DNA of 64,000 bases, taken from Armillaria gallica. Taxonomy: Eukaryota > Basidiomycota > Agaricomycetes > Agaricales > Physalacriaceae. The DNA lies in NCBI GenBank assembly GCA_037576215.1, contig JBANDB010000004.1, forward strand, positions 186,001 through 250,000. Reading direction: 5' to 3'. Under the pieces are notes generated by a model. The model was not told the origin of the DNA and ran no database searches. It saw only the letters and a list, made by a program, of their open reading frames with translations. A program made the position numbers and the translations under genes. Of this stretch, positions 22,113 to 35,423 are shown piece by piece; positions within the stretch are counted from its first letter, which is position 1, and every line of letters begins with the position of its first letter.

Positions 22113-25100
22113 AATACTACATTGTTGTGCATATTGTTCCAGTGAGCTCACTGAGAGAAATTGAGATACTGTCGGTGGGCAAGTGGAATTAAAATCCTTG
22201 CTCCTCTCCACACTTAAGGAGATTGTGTGTGTGTGTGTTAAATGTTGCTAGATGGTGATCCTAACAGGGTGAACAATGGAAGATGGACTAAACCGACAGC
22301 AATCAGTTTAGAAGTGAGAGAGTTGATGTGAAAACATGATGCTGAGGTCAAGTGAGGTGAGCAAAAACATAGAAAGAAGTACTGAGGGTGGAATGTTGAG
22401 AGAAAACATGGAACTACAAAAACTGGTGATGATACTGGTCCTATATAATGCAATAGTACTGAGTCAATGTTGAAACTGGTCTTGTACTGAAATGATCCTA
22501 TCCTATGTCAAAACTAATCTTCAAGTCCATTCGAGAGACTGTCCTATACTGATACAATACAAAAACTTGCTGAAACTGATCCTAAGTCTACTCGGAGACT
22601 ACCCAAGTGGGTAACAATAATGATGATGAAAGAGAAATGGTGACAACTCCAATGGTGTGAAAGTGAAACAATGATGGCTTAATAAAAGATAACGTGGGTG
22701 AGGTATGGCATGGCAATCACATATTAGCACAATATGAGTGTGTACCAATAGTGTTAAGAGTGAAGAGCGAGTGTCAAAGAACTCTTCACAGTTAAAAACT
22801 GTGGAATAACTCTGGTGAGTTTAAGAGTTGATGTGCAATTGAGAAATGCTGGGGTAAATGGTGTATTGCTGTAGAATGGTGAATAAATGTAGTTTACTGG
22901 CATAGTCTGTAGCCAAACTGAGATGAACTCATTGTGAACTCGTGGTGAACTAGCTAGCTACATTTTTCTAACTATATTTTTATACTAAAAGTATGAATTT
23001 ATAAATAGTGTAAATATGAGAGACTTAGTAAGGCTGTAAGGCCTTAGCTTAGTGAAATTGTAAGAAACATATGGTCCTTTGCCTTCCAAAGTAAAAGCAA
23101 CTCTTTGATGTTGCCATGTTCAGATGGAAACCATATGGTTTTATTGAGCAATGAGTGGATCATTAAGTGCAGTTTAGCTGTGGATTTCTGGGTGATAGTT
23201 GTTGTGCTGAGGAGTATGTGTCGGGCAACTTTGCTTGAGGTCTTGGCATAGTAATAGCCTTAGTAAACATGGTCTGTAGTTGCTGTAGCTGTAATTATTA
23301 TAGCTGGAAGGGTACTTGTGTCAATCATGTCATTTCATTAAGTGATCAATGAGTGTGTCAACTGGGTGCTTCAGAGTGATGTGACAATTCCATATTAGGA
23401 TGATTGTTGATCACAGGTGCCTTGCCATGATGAAATACGGAAATTATGATGTGTAGCAAGATGGGATGGATAACAAAGCACATGAAGAGTGATTGCCATA
23501 GGATGAAAGTGGTATCACTGTGTGTGCAGTCTTTGGTTTACTGAAAGGTCATTGAATGGACAGTAGTGTTAATTATCAGGATAAATCTGTGAATTCTGAG
23601 TGTACAGAGCCTGGAGGCTCATCAATGGAGAGACTCCTAATATCCCACATATCAAGGTCACTGTACAATACAGCCCCTGCCATGTAGATAAAGTTGTGGG
23701 AAAGCCAGAGGGTTGACATGCATGGGAAGGAGAGAATCAGAGTCAGTGCAAATAATGGAAGACACAGGACCTGAACATGATATGTGGGCCTGCTGAGTTA
23801 TAGCTTTCCTACTTCATGCCTGGCCAACTATCTATACACCCAAAAGGACTTGAAGCGAAAGAACATTGATCTGTGCAGCCCTTCTCTTCAATTGAATTCT
23901 TCCAGATATCTACCAGTCCCAGTGTGCTGAATTGGTGAACATTTATCCTCATGACTGGATCTTCAAGAGCAATGCAACTGCTTAATAGGACGGTCCAGCC
24001 AAGGGGGATTTTGAAACTTTGCAGCTGGCTGCCCCAGCCTGATCTGGCCTTGGTATGACTTTTTCTTAGTGCAATGATATCCTCCAGTTGATTCTCTGTT
24101 TGACAGTATTTCACTGGATATCCCACAATATAAAATGGCTGGATAGGCTGTGTGTATATGCTAATGCAGCTTCAAACACCAAATTTTGAAGAACAGGCTT
24201 CAAGAGGACTTCTAATCATCGGCAGTTGCCCATTACACATGTCATTTCCTCTGTTTATCTGTGGGTTGTTCATTTTTTTGCTACCTTTATATAAGATTCA
24301 AAAGACTGAAAATCACTGGCAATGAGCACCCACAGAACACCATGGTGTCAAATGTTCTGATCTCTGCATTCCGAGTTCAAGGCCCATGTAGCAAGGTAGT
24401 TTTCACATAGTGTTAGCAGCTATCACTAATGAGTAAACACTTCTATGGTTACCCTATTAAAGTCTAAGGGTCAGGCTGTCAACACTGGATACCTCTACTT
24501 CCTTTGATATGTCAAATCACCTCCAAGGTTCTTCGCCCATAACTCAAAGTCGATCCTGTGCTGGCCCATGAGAAAGGCAGACGGAAAACCTTGCATATAC
24601 TAGAACTCTATATGATACTGAGAGGAGGTGGTTAAGAGTCATACTTAGCAGAAGGCAGAAGGCTCCCCAGATGACCATCCCCAGATGGTATTAAAGAGGA
24701 AGTATATGACCATATCTCTGAATAGGTGCTAGACACAAACCCCCATGAATAGCCTCCTCCCCCATAGAATGTAGCTCGATAGAACAGCAAGATGTGCCTC
24801 GGGCATGCGAGGGCAAGGGGGTACCAGAATTTTTGCCCAGAGCACCAGGTAGGAAGGGAGGGTCAAGTGCTGGTCATGAAAAATTTTATATGACCCCTCA
24901 AAATTTCAATTTTTTCCCAAGTAACTCAATGTAAAATGACTTTCGCATCTTTTGTTTACTTCAACCTTCATCCTCTTAGTCAGTATGACCTCAATATACA
25001 TATAATCAACCAATGATGCACTGTAAGCTGAGCTGGAGCTCTAAGCAGGCATGTATTCTGATGCATTGTCACATAATTTATAATAGAGTAGTAAATTACT

Positions 25101-25688
25101 GTTATACATGTCCCTCATTAGTACACAAGGGAGTTATAATGCAAAGAGAGCAAAACCCTCAGTGAAGAGCGATGCAGGCCAATATTGCAGATGTACCAGG
25201 TAAGTCTGAGTCTGGCTGTACCGGCATGCCTGATATGGTGCAAATGATGTCATAATGGTCATGTGATAGGGTGGGAGGGTCCCCGATTCTTTCCGATAGT
25301 AGAGAGGAAGAAAGAGGGTGTTTGTCAAAGAGATAATGACTGATCAACCACCATAGGGTGTTGGCAGGGGCTAGTTAGTGCTCTTTGGTTGCGTGCGCTT
25401 GATCTTCTCGACCTAACTTTTTTTCCTGACAGTTCCTGTTGGTCTTAGACATGTTTAGGCTGTCTGTTTCAGCCAGTGATGACTCCTTAGTTATAAAAGA
25501 AGAGCCATCAGTGCAAAGAAATCTTTTGACCAGTGCAGCTTCATATATCAGTGAGTGCCTCATATCTGGTAGTTACTTTTGCTAACCCTCTCGCATGCAG
25601 GTGGCTCCCTTGTAGGTGCCAACAATGTTATTGTTGCTCAGCAACAACGCTTTGCATTTCACATTCCAGCATTCAGCACCCTGATACT
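22113..25688. other. Stretch without a recognisable gene
   Basis: Open frames are at most 105 codons and unfamiliar. CpG is scarce, with a short GT run near 22207-22222. The segment near 24826-24930 (CAAGGGGGTACCAG, then poly-T/poly-A runs) loosely resembles the possible inverted-repeat element at 4697-5141. I see no RNA gene. Confidence 0.5.
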
Positions 25689-27959
25689 ATGTCCCTTATA
25701 TTGAACAAGATTCCCTGCTGTTCACCTTGAGCATTGTTGGAAGCTGATCTCCCTGATACGGATGATAGGTGGTTGACTTCTTTGTACCCATGATATTATG
25801 ATCCCTTGTATTTTCCTGAATTCCATGCTGATGTCTTTTCCACGATTTCTGGTGTGTCAGCTTGGCTAGAACAGTGCTTCATGTTTTATTCTGGTTGGAA
25901 GTGTGCGCATGTGCATTTCATTGGAAATGTGTATGTTGTTGAGAATCCCATTGATAATAAGAGGATTTCTCTGGAAAAAAAATTCATTGAGAGCCAAGCT
26001 TTTCATCCCCGCTGTTGTGAAGTGTGAATGGAACAATGCAACTCAGCCTGGATCTTTATGACAAGGTTGCAACTGCTGGATGGCTTTGAGGGAATTAGCG
26101 TCCGGAATATTCTGTCCCACATTTCTGTGCCATGGCATCAACATTGACGTGACCAGGTTTTAGGTTTTGTTGTTGACAAGTTTATTAAACTTGCGCAGCA
26201 CATTGTGGTCACAGATGATAAGGCTTTAATGCTACCTACAGAAATGCCACTCAAAGATCATTTTTGTCGAAAAGCGGTTATGTTTTGCCTCTTCCAGCAA
26301 CTGCTAGGTGACAAGGTGTTTCCCACCATTATCCAACCTCAGCTGGGTGATCCTCACTTCATGAGTAGCGTTCATGCTGTTAACAGCGAGCTTGGTCATG
26401 TTAACCCAGAGTTGGATGAGGCTATATTCAATTCTCATGTGAAATCGATTCCATTGTCATGGTTGAAGCCGTGTTTAGAATTGGTTTATCGTTCTCAGTG
26501 GAAATGCTTATTGTCGGCCCCAAGAGATGAATTGAGAGAGGCACTGCGAATGTTGATGCTGGAACACTGGAACGAGCTTCTTGTGGCACCACTGTCATTT
26601 GTTGGCACAATTCTGAATTGCTATGTCCCTGATGCTAATTATCACTCATTCTACAGTCTTTGCAATGTTATGGATTACGAGTTTGGATGTGATCTCTGTG
26701 CATCAGTCATGCCTCCCATGCATCGGAGAAGCTGTGTGGAGAAGAGAAGAAACATTTGTATAGCAACTTGTGCGACCACCGCTGCTCATGTTGCAGAGCA
26801 CTTTGACAATGTGGAGAAGCACTGGCCACAGCCTGTAAATTTGGAAACCAAATTGGACTGCACATGGCAGTTTCGAGTTGGGATGAAGTGGACAAAAAGT
26901 CGAACCTATACTGTCTGTACTCGTGAACTTAGACACGGCGATCCACTCAAAACAAACATCTACAAAGAGGCTGAAATTGAAGTTTGTAAGAGGCTTAACT
27001 TTCACCTGTTGAAATTTGAAGAGAACGATCAAGGGGTGGTTCTGCTTGACCATCCTGTCTTGGCTAAATACATGTTGGATAGTGGTGGTTGGGCTAATAG
27101 AAAGCTTATTGTGGGTTTGGAGTGCGAGCGAAGATTGGAATCTGGTTCGCTGCCGAAGTATGCTCTTCGGAATTGTATGTTTCGAGGCCTTCTCCCTGAA
27201 GAGTTCTGTGATTTGACATGGGTGGAAGAGATGGTGTATGCAGTGTACCGTTGTACGATACAAGTCTCTCAACTTTATAGTAAAGTGTCTGATACAAGGC
27301 AACTGAGAGTGTTTCATGGCAACACTTGTGCACATGATTTGAATTTTGTCTCCACAGCTACTGTTTTGCCCCAGACACCTGCAGACGTTAATGGATTACT
27401 GGGTATTGTGTTTGTGGGGCCGAAGCAGTCCATAAAATCGTGCCTGGGCACGGTATACAAGATACGAAAGAATAAAGTATGGTGATTCTTGAAATGGCTG
27501 TCAAAAAACAACCCCCTGTATGAGTCTATTAGACTTTGTGAAGAACAACTTAACATGTATGTGGAGGATGATGTTATTCCAGGCTTAGAAGCACATGTCA
27601 TACATGAGGATCGATCACAAGAAGAAGCCGATCTTTTGTTTGAAGGAGGGACTGCTGGCTTCGGGCAGCACTTTGCTGGTGAGGTTGTGGTAAATGCAAT
27701 GGCTGAAGGTGAAGAAATGACACTGTTAGAGTGGATGGGTGTATCAGATGTTGAATCTGTAAAGGTGCAGGAACGTACTTTTACTGCAGCAGCTTTGAGG
27801 AATTTGATAGCTCATCATGGGAAGAGGCCTGATTTAACTATATTCTGTGGTGAGGCTCCTGTTAATGAGTATAACAATCCGAAGCTGATGATGGGAATGT
27901 TTCCTACTTTGTTTCCATATGGGCTCGGCGGTTTTGAGGAGCCAGAATGAAAGGTCACC

Positions 27960-29223
27960 ATGTCTTTCCAAAAACAGGCCAACTATTATTTGGACATTGT
28001 GGACAGGTCATTTAGAAGACATAATTTGTTCATTTTTGTCGCATTGAACATATTTCAATGCCACCAAGTACATCTACACACTCATTTTGCTGTTGGGAGT
28101 GTGAATTTTGAAACAGTTGCAAGGGACATTGTTGATGTACAGCCACAAACACTCTTAGATGTCGCTGCACACCTGGAGCAGGAAGGCAGTGTTAAGTCGT
28201 TGACTGCGGAACAAAAAAGAGTATTCACCTTGTTAAGCCAAGTTAAAACTATTGCGGCAAAAGTTAGTGGATCCGAAGCATCAAAAATTATGTACCACAA
28301 TGAGATTAGGTCTTATGTTGGGCATTTTGGCATACCTCACTTGTTTTTTACAGCTAACCCTAATCCAGCACACAGTCCGCTGTTTCAGCTTATGTGGGGT
28401 GACTAGACAATTGACCTTGACGTTCGGATGCCGGAGATGGTTGAAACAGTTAAAAGAGGAATGCGCCTGGCAGAGGACCCTGTAGCAGCTTTGGACTTCT
28501 TTAACTTCTCTGTGTGCTGCATTATGGAATATCTTTTTGGTTGGGATTTTGAGAAAAAGCGGTCCACAGAGAAGGGGCTTGTTAGGACACATCAAATGAT
28601 TCTATGGAATGGGAAAACTCACAGAGAGGGGGACATATCACATGCACTTTTTGATCACCCTGTATGGAGGGTTGAATCCAGCAGATGTCCACAAAAAATT
28701 GGCAGAGTCCAACAAGTTTCAAGCACAGTTTTTCAATTTATTTGACGACATGATTCATCATGACCTTCCATTGGACACGCCTTTTGATCCAGAATGCAAT
28801 CCAAGAATGGAAACCGCCCTACACATTCCAGGGCCCGATGCAACCAAAGAGGAATTGGAAGTCTTTTTGTGAAGGTTCGAGCAGGATGTTAAAGGCTGTG
28901 GCGAATGATTACAATGACATAAACATAAAGAGGTGTGCAAGAAGTATGGACACAAGACCTGCAGATTTCAGTTTCCACATGATTTTGCGGCGGATTCATA
29001 CTTTGACAAAGAAACAAAGTCAGTTATTTTGGCCTGCTGAGATCAAATGGTGAATTATTACAATGAGTGGGTCTTTGTCTTTTGCCGATTCAACCACAAT
29101 TTGTGCTGTATCCTGTCTGGAAGAGGGTGTAAAGCAGCAATGTTTTATATCACTGATTATATCAAAAAAATGAGTGCGAAAACATATGAGATGCTGACGC
29201 TTATGGCGAAGGCCATAATGTGA
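27960..29223 (+). other. Helitron Rep (Helitron_like_N, HUH endonuclease) domain
   Basis: The domain begins with FQKQANYYLDIVDRSFRRH, the fungal Helitron_like_N style. The HUH metal-binding motif is HMH at 28639-28647 (in RGTYHMHFLITLYGG). The catalytic tyrosine pair is YITDY, with Tyr codons at 29146 and 29158, after KAAMF. Both tyrosines and both histidines are preserved despite the surrounding stops. The domain would nick and rejoin single strands during rolling-circle transposition. Confidence 0.85.
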
Positions 29224-30189
29224 GCATATGCTACAATGCCAGAAGGAGATCCACAAGTTTCTGCATGAGCGATACTTCACAAATGCCTGACTCAGTTTGC
29301 AAAACAGCATCAAGTGCATGTGCAAATGTATTCTTCTCATGTTACTGTGCCTATGATGTCCGGTGCTTGCATGCATTATGTGAAGAGTAAGTGGCCCTGG
29401 CATATGGAGATTGATGGTGAAGAAGACCTGGTAGAAGATACCTACGTGACTATGCGTGTTAATACCAAGGGGGAACTTGTCCATCGTTGCCAGTTTAGCA
29501 ACTACCTTCAGCGCAACCTTGAGCTTTGTCACATTTCCTTTTACAAGTTCATGTTTCGGTTTAGGATAGAACAGAAAGACATGGAGTGACAAAAGGATCT
29601 TTTTAGCTACACAACAGGATCACATTTCACTAAGTTGCCACGATATCCTTTCATACCCAGGTACGATCTGCACAAAACTCATCAAATTGTCGAGTACACC
29701 ACAGAGTATGAATCAGGGTATCTTACTAAGACAGTTCCTCGCATTGTTGTCTACAAGTTACCTCATATTACCGATCCATGCTATGCTGCTTTTATGTTAG
29801 GCCATTTCATGCTGATATACCCCTTATTGAGAGCGGAGAGATGGTATGTTCAATGTTTGAATCGTACCAATTTGCAGAAGCAGCTGGACACAGGATGCGG
29901 AATTGGGAAGCTATGCATGAATGTGAGGATGAGAGGGACACAGAACAACAAAAAAAGAGGGCACAATTGTTTAGAGATTTGCAACTCTTGATGAACATCT
30001 ACTCACAGCACAGTCTGGATGATCTGGTTGAGCTCCCAGAGAAAACATTGGAAATGGCTAAACAGGAAAATAAAGCACAATTTCAGCTAATGAAACTTGC
30101 AGAGTCCGGCTGGTTTTCTCCTGTGACGTCTGTGGGAAACGCTGAAATCGAACCCAATGCTGTGAGATTTGAGGATTACGAAGTTGTTG

Positions 30190-32208
30190 TTTGACCGGTG
30201 GCAGGCACAGATCACTCAAAAAGAGAAAGTCATAGCTGCTAATAGGATCAATGCTGCTGGTAAAGAACAAATGGTGGCTGACATACGAAATACCTCCATG
30301 GACATTGTTGATCCCAGCCAGAATTCAGACACCAATTGGAGAGTAGATGATGGGGGAGTCAGGCCATCCATTGGACAGAAAAAGGAGATGAGACAGCCTG
30401 CAGACCTGCTGAATGAGACTGTTCAAAAATTTAAGCTGAATACTAAGCAAGAACACATGTTCAGAATCATGGCAGATAATTTCATAAAGCAGCAAGAGGC
30501 CGGTGTACCTGTTGACAGTAGTGAACCTGAGCCGTTTCCATTGCATATGTTCCTCACTGGACCTGGAGGGACCGGGAAGACTTACGTTATCAAGGCACTG
30601 TGCGATGTCATGGACACATTTGGGTATGGACATGCAGTACGTTTTATAGCACCTACAGGGTCTGCAGCAGCACTCAATGATGGCCTTACCGTCCACAAGG
30701 CATTTGGTATCAAAATCTGCGACTGCTCAAATCAGCATAATAACAGGTCAATGGCGGATAAAGAGACATACTCCCCAACCCTGTCCAAAGCAATGTGTAG
30801 GAAGTTACGAGAGACATTTAAAGATGTCAAAGTTCTTGTCATTGATGAAGTTTCGCTGCTACAGTTAGAATTACTACCAGAGATCAATGCTGGGTGTTGC
30901 TACGGCAATGGTCGACTTAACTGGTGGTTTGGAGGTATGATAGTGATTTTTTGTGGGGATTTATACCAGTTCCCACCAGTAGGAGGCTCTCCACTGTACT
31001 CGGAAATCAAGTATCACACAGCAGTTGATAATAAGAATCTGAATAAATGCCTCAGGAAAATGGTGTGGGAGTCTGTTAATGAAGTAGTAAGCCTACATCA
31101 GCAGCAAAGAATGTAAGGAGATCCAGAGTATGCAGCAGCTGTCCAAAGATTAAGGATAAGGCAATGTACTGAGGACGATGTCAGGCTGTTTAACAGCAGA
31201 GTTATTAAATCCAAAGACGAACCCAATGGCATAGACATGGGTCAAAAGCAATCTGTTGCCATTGTTTGTACTAATCTGTTATGACACACCATTAATTCAT
31301 TTAAAGTGATGTCCGACTGTGTTGATGGCTGGCTTATTACTTGCACTGCAATGGACAAAATAGGTGGTCGTGTTGTTCCTGCAGAGCTGAGAGATAACTT
31401 ACTCAACTGGGATATGTCTGCCCGGCAAAACAAGGGCTCACTGCTGGGTTACATTCCATTCTACATTGGTATGCCGGTAATATTACATAGTCATAACATA
31501 TCCACAGATTTGAAGATCACTAATGGAGCACAAGGTGTTTTGTGCCATTTGCAAATGGAGGTTGACACACATGGGAAGCTTTATGCTACCTATGCTCTCG
31601 TTGAGTTTCCCAATTGCAGCATCAATCTTGATAGGCTTCCTTCGAACTGTTTCCCCATCAAACCTACAACATGGCACTTCAACGAAAGAATAAAAAATGC
31701 AGAAGGTGAGTATAACAATGTACAGGTGACAAGAGAACAACTACCATTTCAACCAGGCTTCACTTTGATGGGTCAAGTGGTGCAGGGTCAGATGATGATA
31801 AGTGTCTTAGCCTATGCACATGAGGGTGGTTTTGCTACTTATGTTGCAGCTTCAAGGGTGCAGTCTAGAAAAGGGCTATTTCTTGTGGAACACATGGCAT
31901 TAAAGCAGTTAAACAAACCAATGCTTCCCCAACCTCTGGTAGATGAGATGAGTTGCTTAGATGCCATGGCCCTGGCAACAGTGGCAAAGTACGGTTTCAT
32001 GATCGGTGCCACAGTTGTCCCATCGACCACTATCAATTCAATACCATACCAGGTGAGCTATGATCCCGCCAAGCCCAATGTTGAAGCCAAGGCTGTGAAG
32101 AGAAAGTGGATATCAGATTCCAGTCTGGCAGTGCAGAAGAAGAACAAGAAACCAGTCCTTGCTTCCAAACATGCAACATCAACTAAGCTGACTCTGTTCA
32201 GGAACAAA
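30190..32208 (+). other. Pif1-family DNA helicase domain of the Helitron
   Basis: Walker A is GPGGTGKTY (about 30559-30585), followed by FIAPTGSAAALN, Walker B VLVIDEVSLLQ (about 30835-30870) and IFCGDLYQFPPV (about 30950-30980). The C-terminal half keeps LGYIPFYIGMPVILHSHNIS and FATYVAASRVQSRKGLF. The usual T-x-x-K-x-QG-x-T motif reads GQVVQGQMM here, a departure from consensus. Two stops (31114 TAA, 31282 TGA) interrupt it. Confidence 0.85.
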
Positions 32209-32211
32209 TGA

Positions 32212-33075
32212 AACCCTGCAGACTGGTCTTGTGCTTATGACTCGTTACTTACTTCTCTTTACTACAGTTGCTGAGAATGGAATCAAGCGTGGTGACGCCG
32301 TTTCGCCAAAGGACCAGTTCCACTCGCCACAAGTGCCTTGTTTGAACAGATACCTCCTGGATCTGTTACGGTCAATAGTCAGTCTTTGGATGCAGCTCGT
32401 GACAGTCTATGTGAGCTACTGTTCAATATTGACTCGTTATCATTTCCACTCCATGGCTCACAGATGGCTAGTGTGACTGACTTGATTTCTCTTTACATGG
32501 ACACAGACACCTTTGATGTAATGCCTTTAATCTGTTGCATGGCCGGATGCAATTTTTCAATTCCGACAGCAAAGACCAGATTTAACTACATGTGCGGTCC
32601 TCTTTCTTGGACTGGTTCGGGAAGAGCAGAGGAAGACAGCCACAGCACATCTTGTGAAGATTGGCTATACTGCAATTTGCGCTATTATGGAATGCAAGCA
32701 TCCCCACATGTGGCTGTCCTTCACCAAAACTTTATAGCGCATGGATTAGCATGTCAGGGACATTCAGAGGTAAATGTGGTGTTTGCTGAACCTCTGCCGT
32801 TTATTGCTATGGGGATCTACCATGACTACAGCTCAAGCACCATGTTGACTGCGGAGATGAGGGTGCCAGTTAACGGTTTGACTTTACGCTACCGACTGTT
32901 GGCGATTATCTATCATACTGGGAACCATTTCTTCTCTAGATTGATGCTATGCAACGGTGTGTTCGATTATGATGGTCAAGTGGAAGGAGGTAGACTATGG
33001 GGTGAACATGGCCAGGGGGGTTGTAATGTTGTCAGAGGTGGCGTCGCACACATTGTCCTTTATCTACCTGCTTGA
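32212..33075 (+). other. Cysteine-protease-like domain fused to the Helitron helicase
   Basis: The frame continues past the helicase end (TGA at 32209). The start NPADWSCAYDSLLTSLYY resembles a catalytic Cys box (Cys codon 32230). The end AIIYHTGNHFFSRLMLCNGVFDYDGQV resembles a His box with a following Asp (His 32926, Asp 32965 or 32971), as in papain-fold deubiquitinases of USP/C19 type. A CC...C stretch in between may bind zinc. Cys-His-Asp order and spacing fit; the exact family (USP, OTU or other) is uncertain. Two further TGA codons lie at 32272 and 32293. Confidence 0.5.
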
Positions 33076-34000
33076 CTGGTGTGTTTAACTGTCACACATA
33101 GTGTATGATCATCGCTTGAATTTGCACACTGTGACAGCGAGTTCAGTAACTACTAATCCTCTTCCATTGTGCTGTTATCATCCCCTAGAACTTGACCTTT
33201 AAATGATGAGGTAACCATATCGACAGCACTAGGCTATTGATGTTCCTTTGTTTCTAAGTTCAAAAAATATTTCTTCTGCTTGGCAGGTCCTCTTGTAGGT
33301 ACGGTACAGCTCGACGAATACTTCTGAGAATCGATTACCTGGGTGCATTGAGTTGTTGTGATAATTGTGATAGACAAATAAATACCTTGAAGCCCTCACC
33401 TGAGATCATGCCAATATAATCCAGATGAGGTAAGAAAATCAACTTCTCCTCTGCGTTTTTGAACAACCGAAATGATACACTGATATTTACAAGCTGACCA
33501 GGGCAAAATATTGTGGGTGATACTTTCAAGGAAGGAAGTGACCTACCACCAAGTCAGATCGAGTTGTCTCAAGTTGCAATAGTCAAGGTGGACTTACTGT
33601 TCTGCTGTTGTGGTGATCAGCCTCTGAAACGTTGAAGAGACTCTGTGCATGCAAGCTAGAAATGCAACAGCATCAAAGACACTGATCACACCCACACCCA
33701 ACACTACACACACAAACCCTCAAGTTTGTGGGGGATTCTGATGCGATAGAAGCAGATAGAAACAAAACAACCAAACTCTCAGAATATAGGATACACACGT
33801 ATATAAATAGCGCATGCTATGTATCTCGATTTCTCTAAGTCCAAAGGCTTTTAATAACAAGAGGAGCAACAGTTGTCGCTGGGCCTCAAGGCAAGGTGTA
33901 GTACAATACACGCAACATCAAGAGACGTACACAAAACCCTCCCAAAGTCTAGAGCGACACACGGAATGACCTCAAACGACTTAAAACACACAACACACGA

Positions 34001-35367
34001 TGATATGCCATCTATGCGTTCACACCTAGATTTTGCGATTTTATAATAATACTAATGCATATCTATCTTATATTAGTGATACTTAAAGGACTATAGCTGA
34101 GGCTTCAAGCTGATAGTTGAACTAGTATGCGACTAGTAGAGCCAGGACTTAGATGCGATACCACTAGTGGGTTAAATCTACCAGCTGGCCATACTAGTGA
34201 CTTGAATGCTAGCAGGGCTAAATAAATATGGCCACTAGCAGATGAGTAACACGACTAGCGCACCCAACCAGAGTCAGAGGACACAAATCTCGTGAAGTTC
34301 AGTCACTAGCGGACTGATCTGGGCACAAACGCCTAAGTCAGATTAACTAGTCACATGGCAATCTTGAAGCAGGACTTAGAAATGAATTAGCAATGGATTA
34401 ACCTTGCGGGAGATCCAACTAGTGTGATACAGATCTATTATGATCGGGACTAGTATAGCCGGGCTGTGCCTTCAATCATGATCGACAGCTGCTACAGGCA
34501 CATTCGCTGGCCTAGTCATTTATCCTTGGCACTAGTGGAGCGCTGCTGCGCCAAGGGTACGGAATACCACTGCTAGCAGAGCTCCTAGGCTCACTAGTCA
34601 GCAAGCAACCATTTCTAGACCGACTATTGCGTGATTATTCACCATTATTTGTGACTAGCCAAGAAATCCTTATCAATAATACCCCTCTAGCCAGTTATTT
34701 ATAGCTCGATTGTACCTTGTTTGTCAGTATATAAGTAGTAGAATAGGGGCACGCGTGGCTCAGGCAAGCCATCCCCGCAATTGTGACCTACTAGTCAGTA
34801 TCTAGTGCCCCAATTAAAGGCTTTTGTGCTTAACCTCGACGAAGCGGCTACTAGTCGCTAAGTTACCCATAGCATTGAGTGAATAGAAGTGTCTTAGAGC
34901 AATCTTGTGTGTCCTGCAAAGGCCAAGAGTGTTTCGAAGTTAGTTCAAGCGAGTTCTCGAAGTTTAAAGTATTATTCTTAGGCCAAGAGCGCCACTAGTC
35001 TGCCTAGAAAGCGACTAGTCAAGTGTTTATTCACTTGTAAGACATTATAGGGCCAAGAGAGCCACTAGTCCAAAGCAGTCCCAGTCAGAGCAAGCACAGT
35101 AGCTCAAGCCGAGTCACTATTCATCCAATTGTGTCTTACCAACCCCACTAGTGTGAGTAGTATGCTTGTATAGCTCACTAGTAACGAAATAAAACGTCTT
35201 TAAACAACTTTCCTTGATTATTGAAGTCTGCAGAGTGCTTCTATCGTACTCAAAACGCCCAAATTCAATACATTGGTGATAAGTGTAGAGTTAGTGATTG
35301 GTTTAGTGTTGCTGGTGTTCATTGCCAGCCTCTAGTCCATTTGCCACTCGCTGTTACCGAGCACATC
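34001..35367 (+). mobile_element. CTAG-rich LTR-like insertion
   Basis: This segment is absent from the matching point of the other LTR-like copy, so it is a nested insertion. It starts TGATATGCC and ends near CACATCA. It has a TATA-like TATATAAG at 34728 and AATAAAA at 35188, the U3-R layout of an LTR. The palindrome CTAG occurs about 28 times between 34110 and 35190, often as CACTAGTC or ACTAGT, against roughly four expected. The target duplication is unclear (ACGA versus ATGC). Confidence 0.6.
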
Positions 35368-35423
35368 AATGCCTCAAAGCTTCGTGCTCCAAGCAGAAAC
35401 ACTTCCCAAAACATTCCACTAAA

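Larger units (their letters stand above)
25689..33075 (+). pseudogene. Helitron Rep/helicase polyprotein, decayed
   Basis: The coding trail is about 2,460 codons long. In-frame TGA codons fall at 25728, 25791, 26025, 26145, 27483, 27948, 28870, 28906, 28915, 29038, 29221, 29266, 29587, 31282, 32209, 32272 and 32293; only 28404 (TAG) and 31114 (TAA) differ. Frame shifts occur near 28605, 29800 and 30190. Domain order: an N-terminal region I cannot name (25689-26700); a Cys-containing stretch (26680-26900); DUF6570-like (about 27120-27480, LRNCMFRGLLPEEFCDLTWVEE style); Rep (27960-29223); linker; Pif1 helicase (30190-32208); protease-like domain (32212-33075). Because nearly all stops are TGA, CGA-to-TGA decay of one long gene is the simplest reading. 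Confidence 0.8.
25689..33100 (+). mobile_element. Helitron (autonomous type, decayed)
   Basis: The segment encodes, in one orientation, a DUF6570-like region, a Helitron Rep domain with HUH and two-tyrosine motifs, and a Pif1-family helicase, the defining set of rolling-circle Helitrons. A cysteine-protease-like domain follows in the same frame. The true 5' TC and 3' CTRR-hairpin ends were not located, so the limits given are those of the coding frame. The element is not active: the frame carries many stops and at least three frameshifts. Confidence 0.85.

Noticed and set aside
26703..27335. Minus-strand 210-codon frame
   Set aside because: It is the antisense of the Helitron coding frame, which has recognisable domains on the plus strand.
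16126..33075. TGA read as a sense codon
   Set aside because: The DUF6535 gene and F-box genes in the same window use normal codes; TGA clusters only in CpG-depleted transposons.
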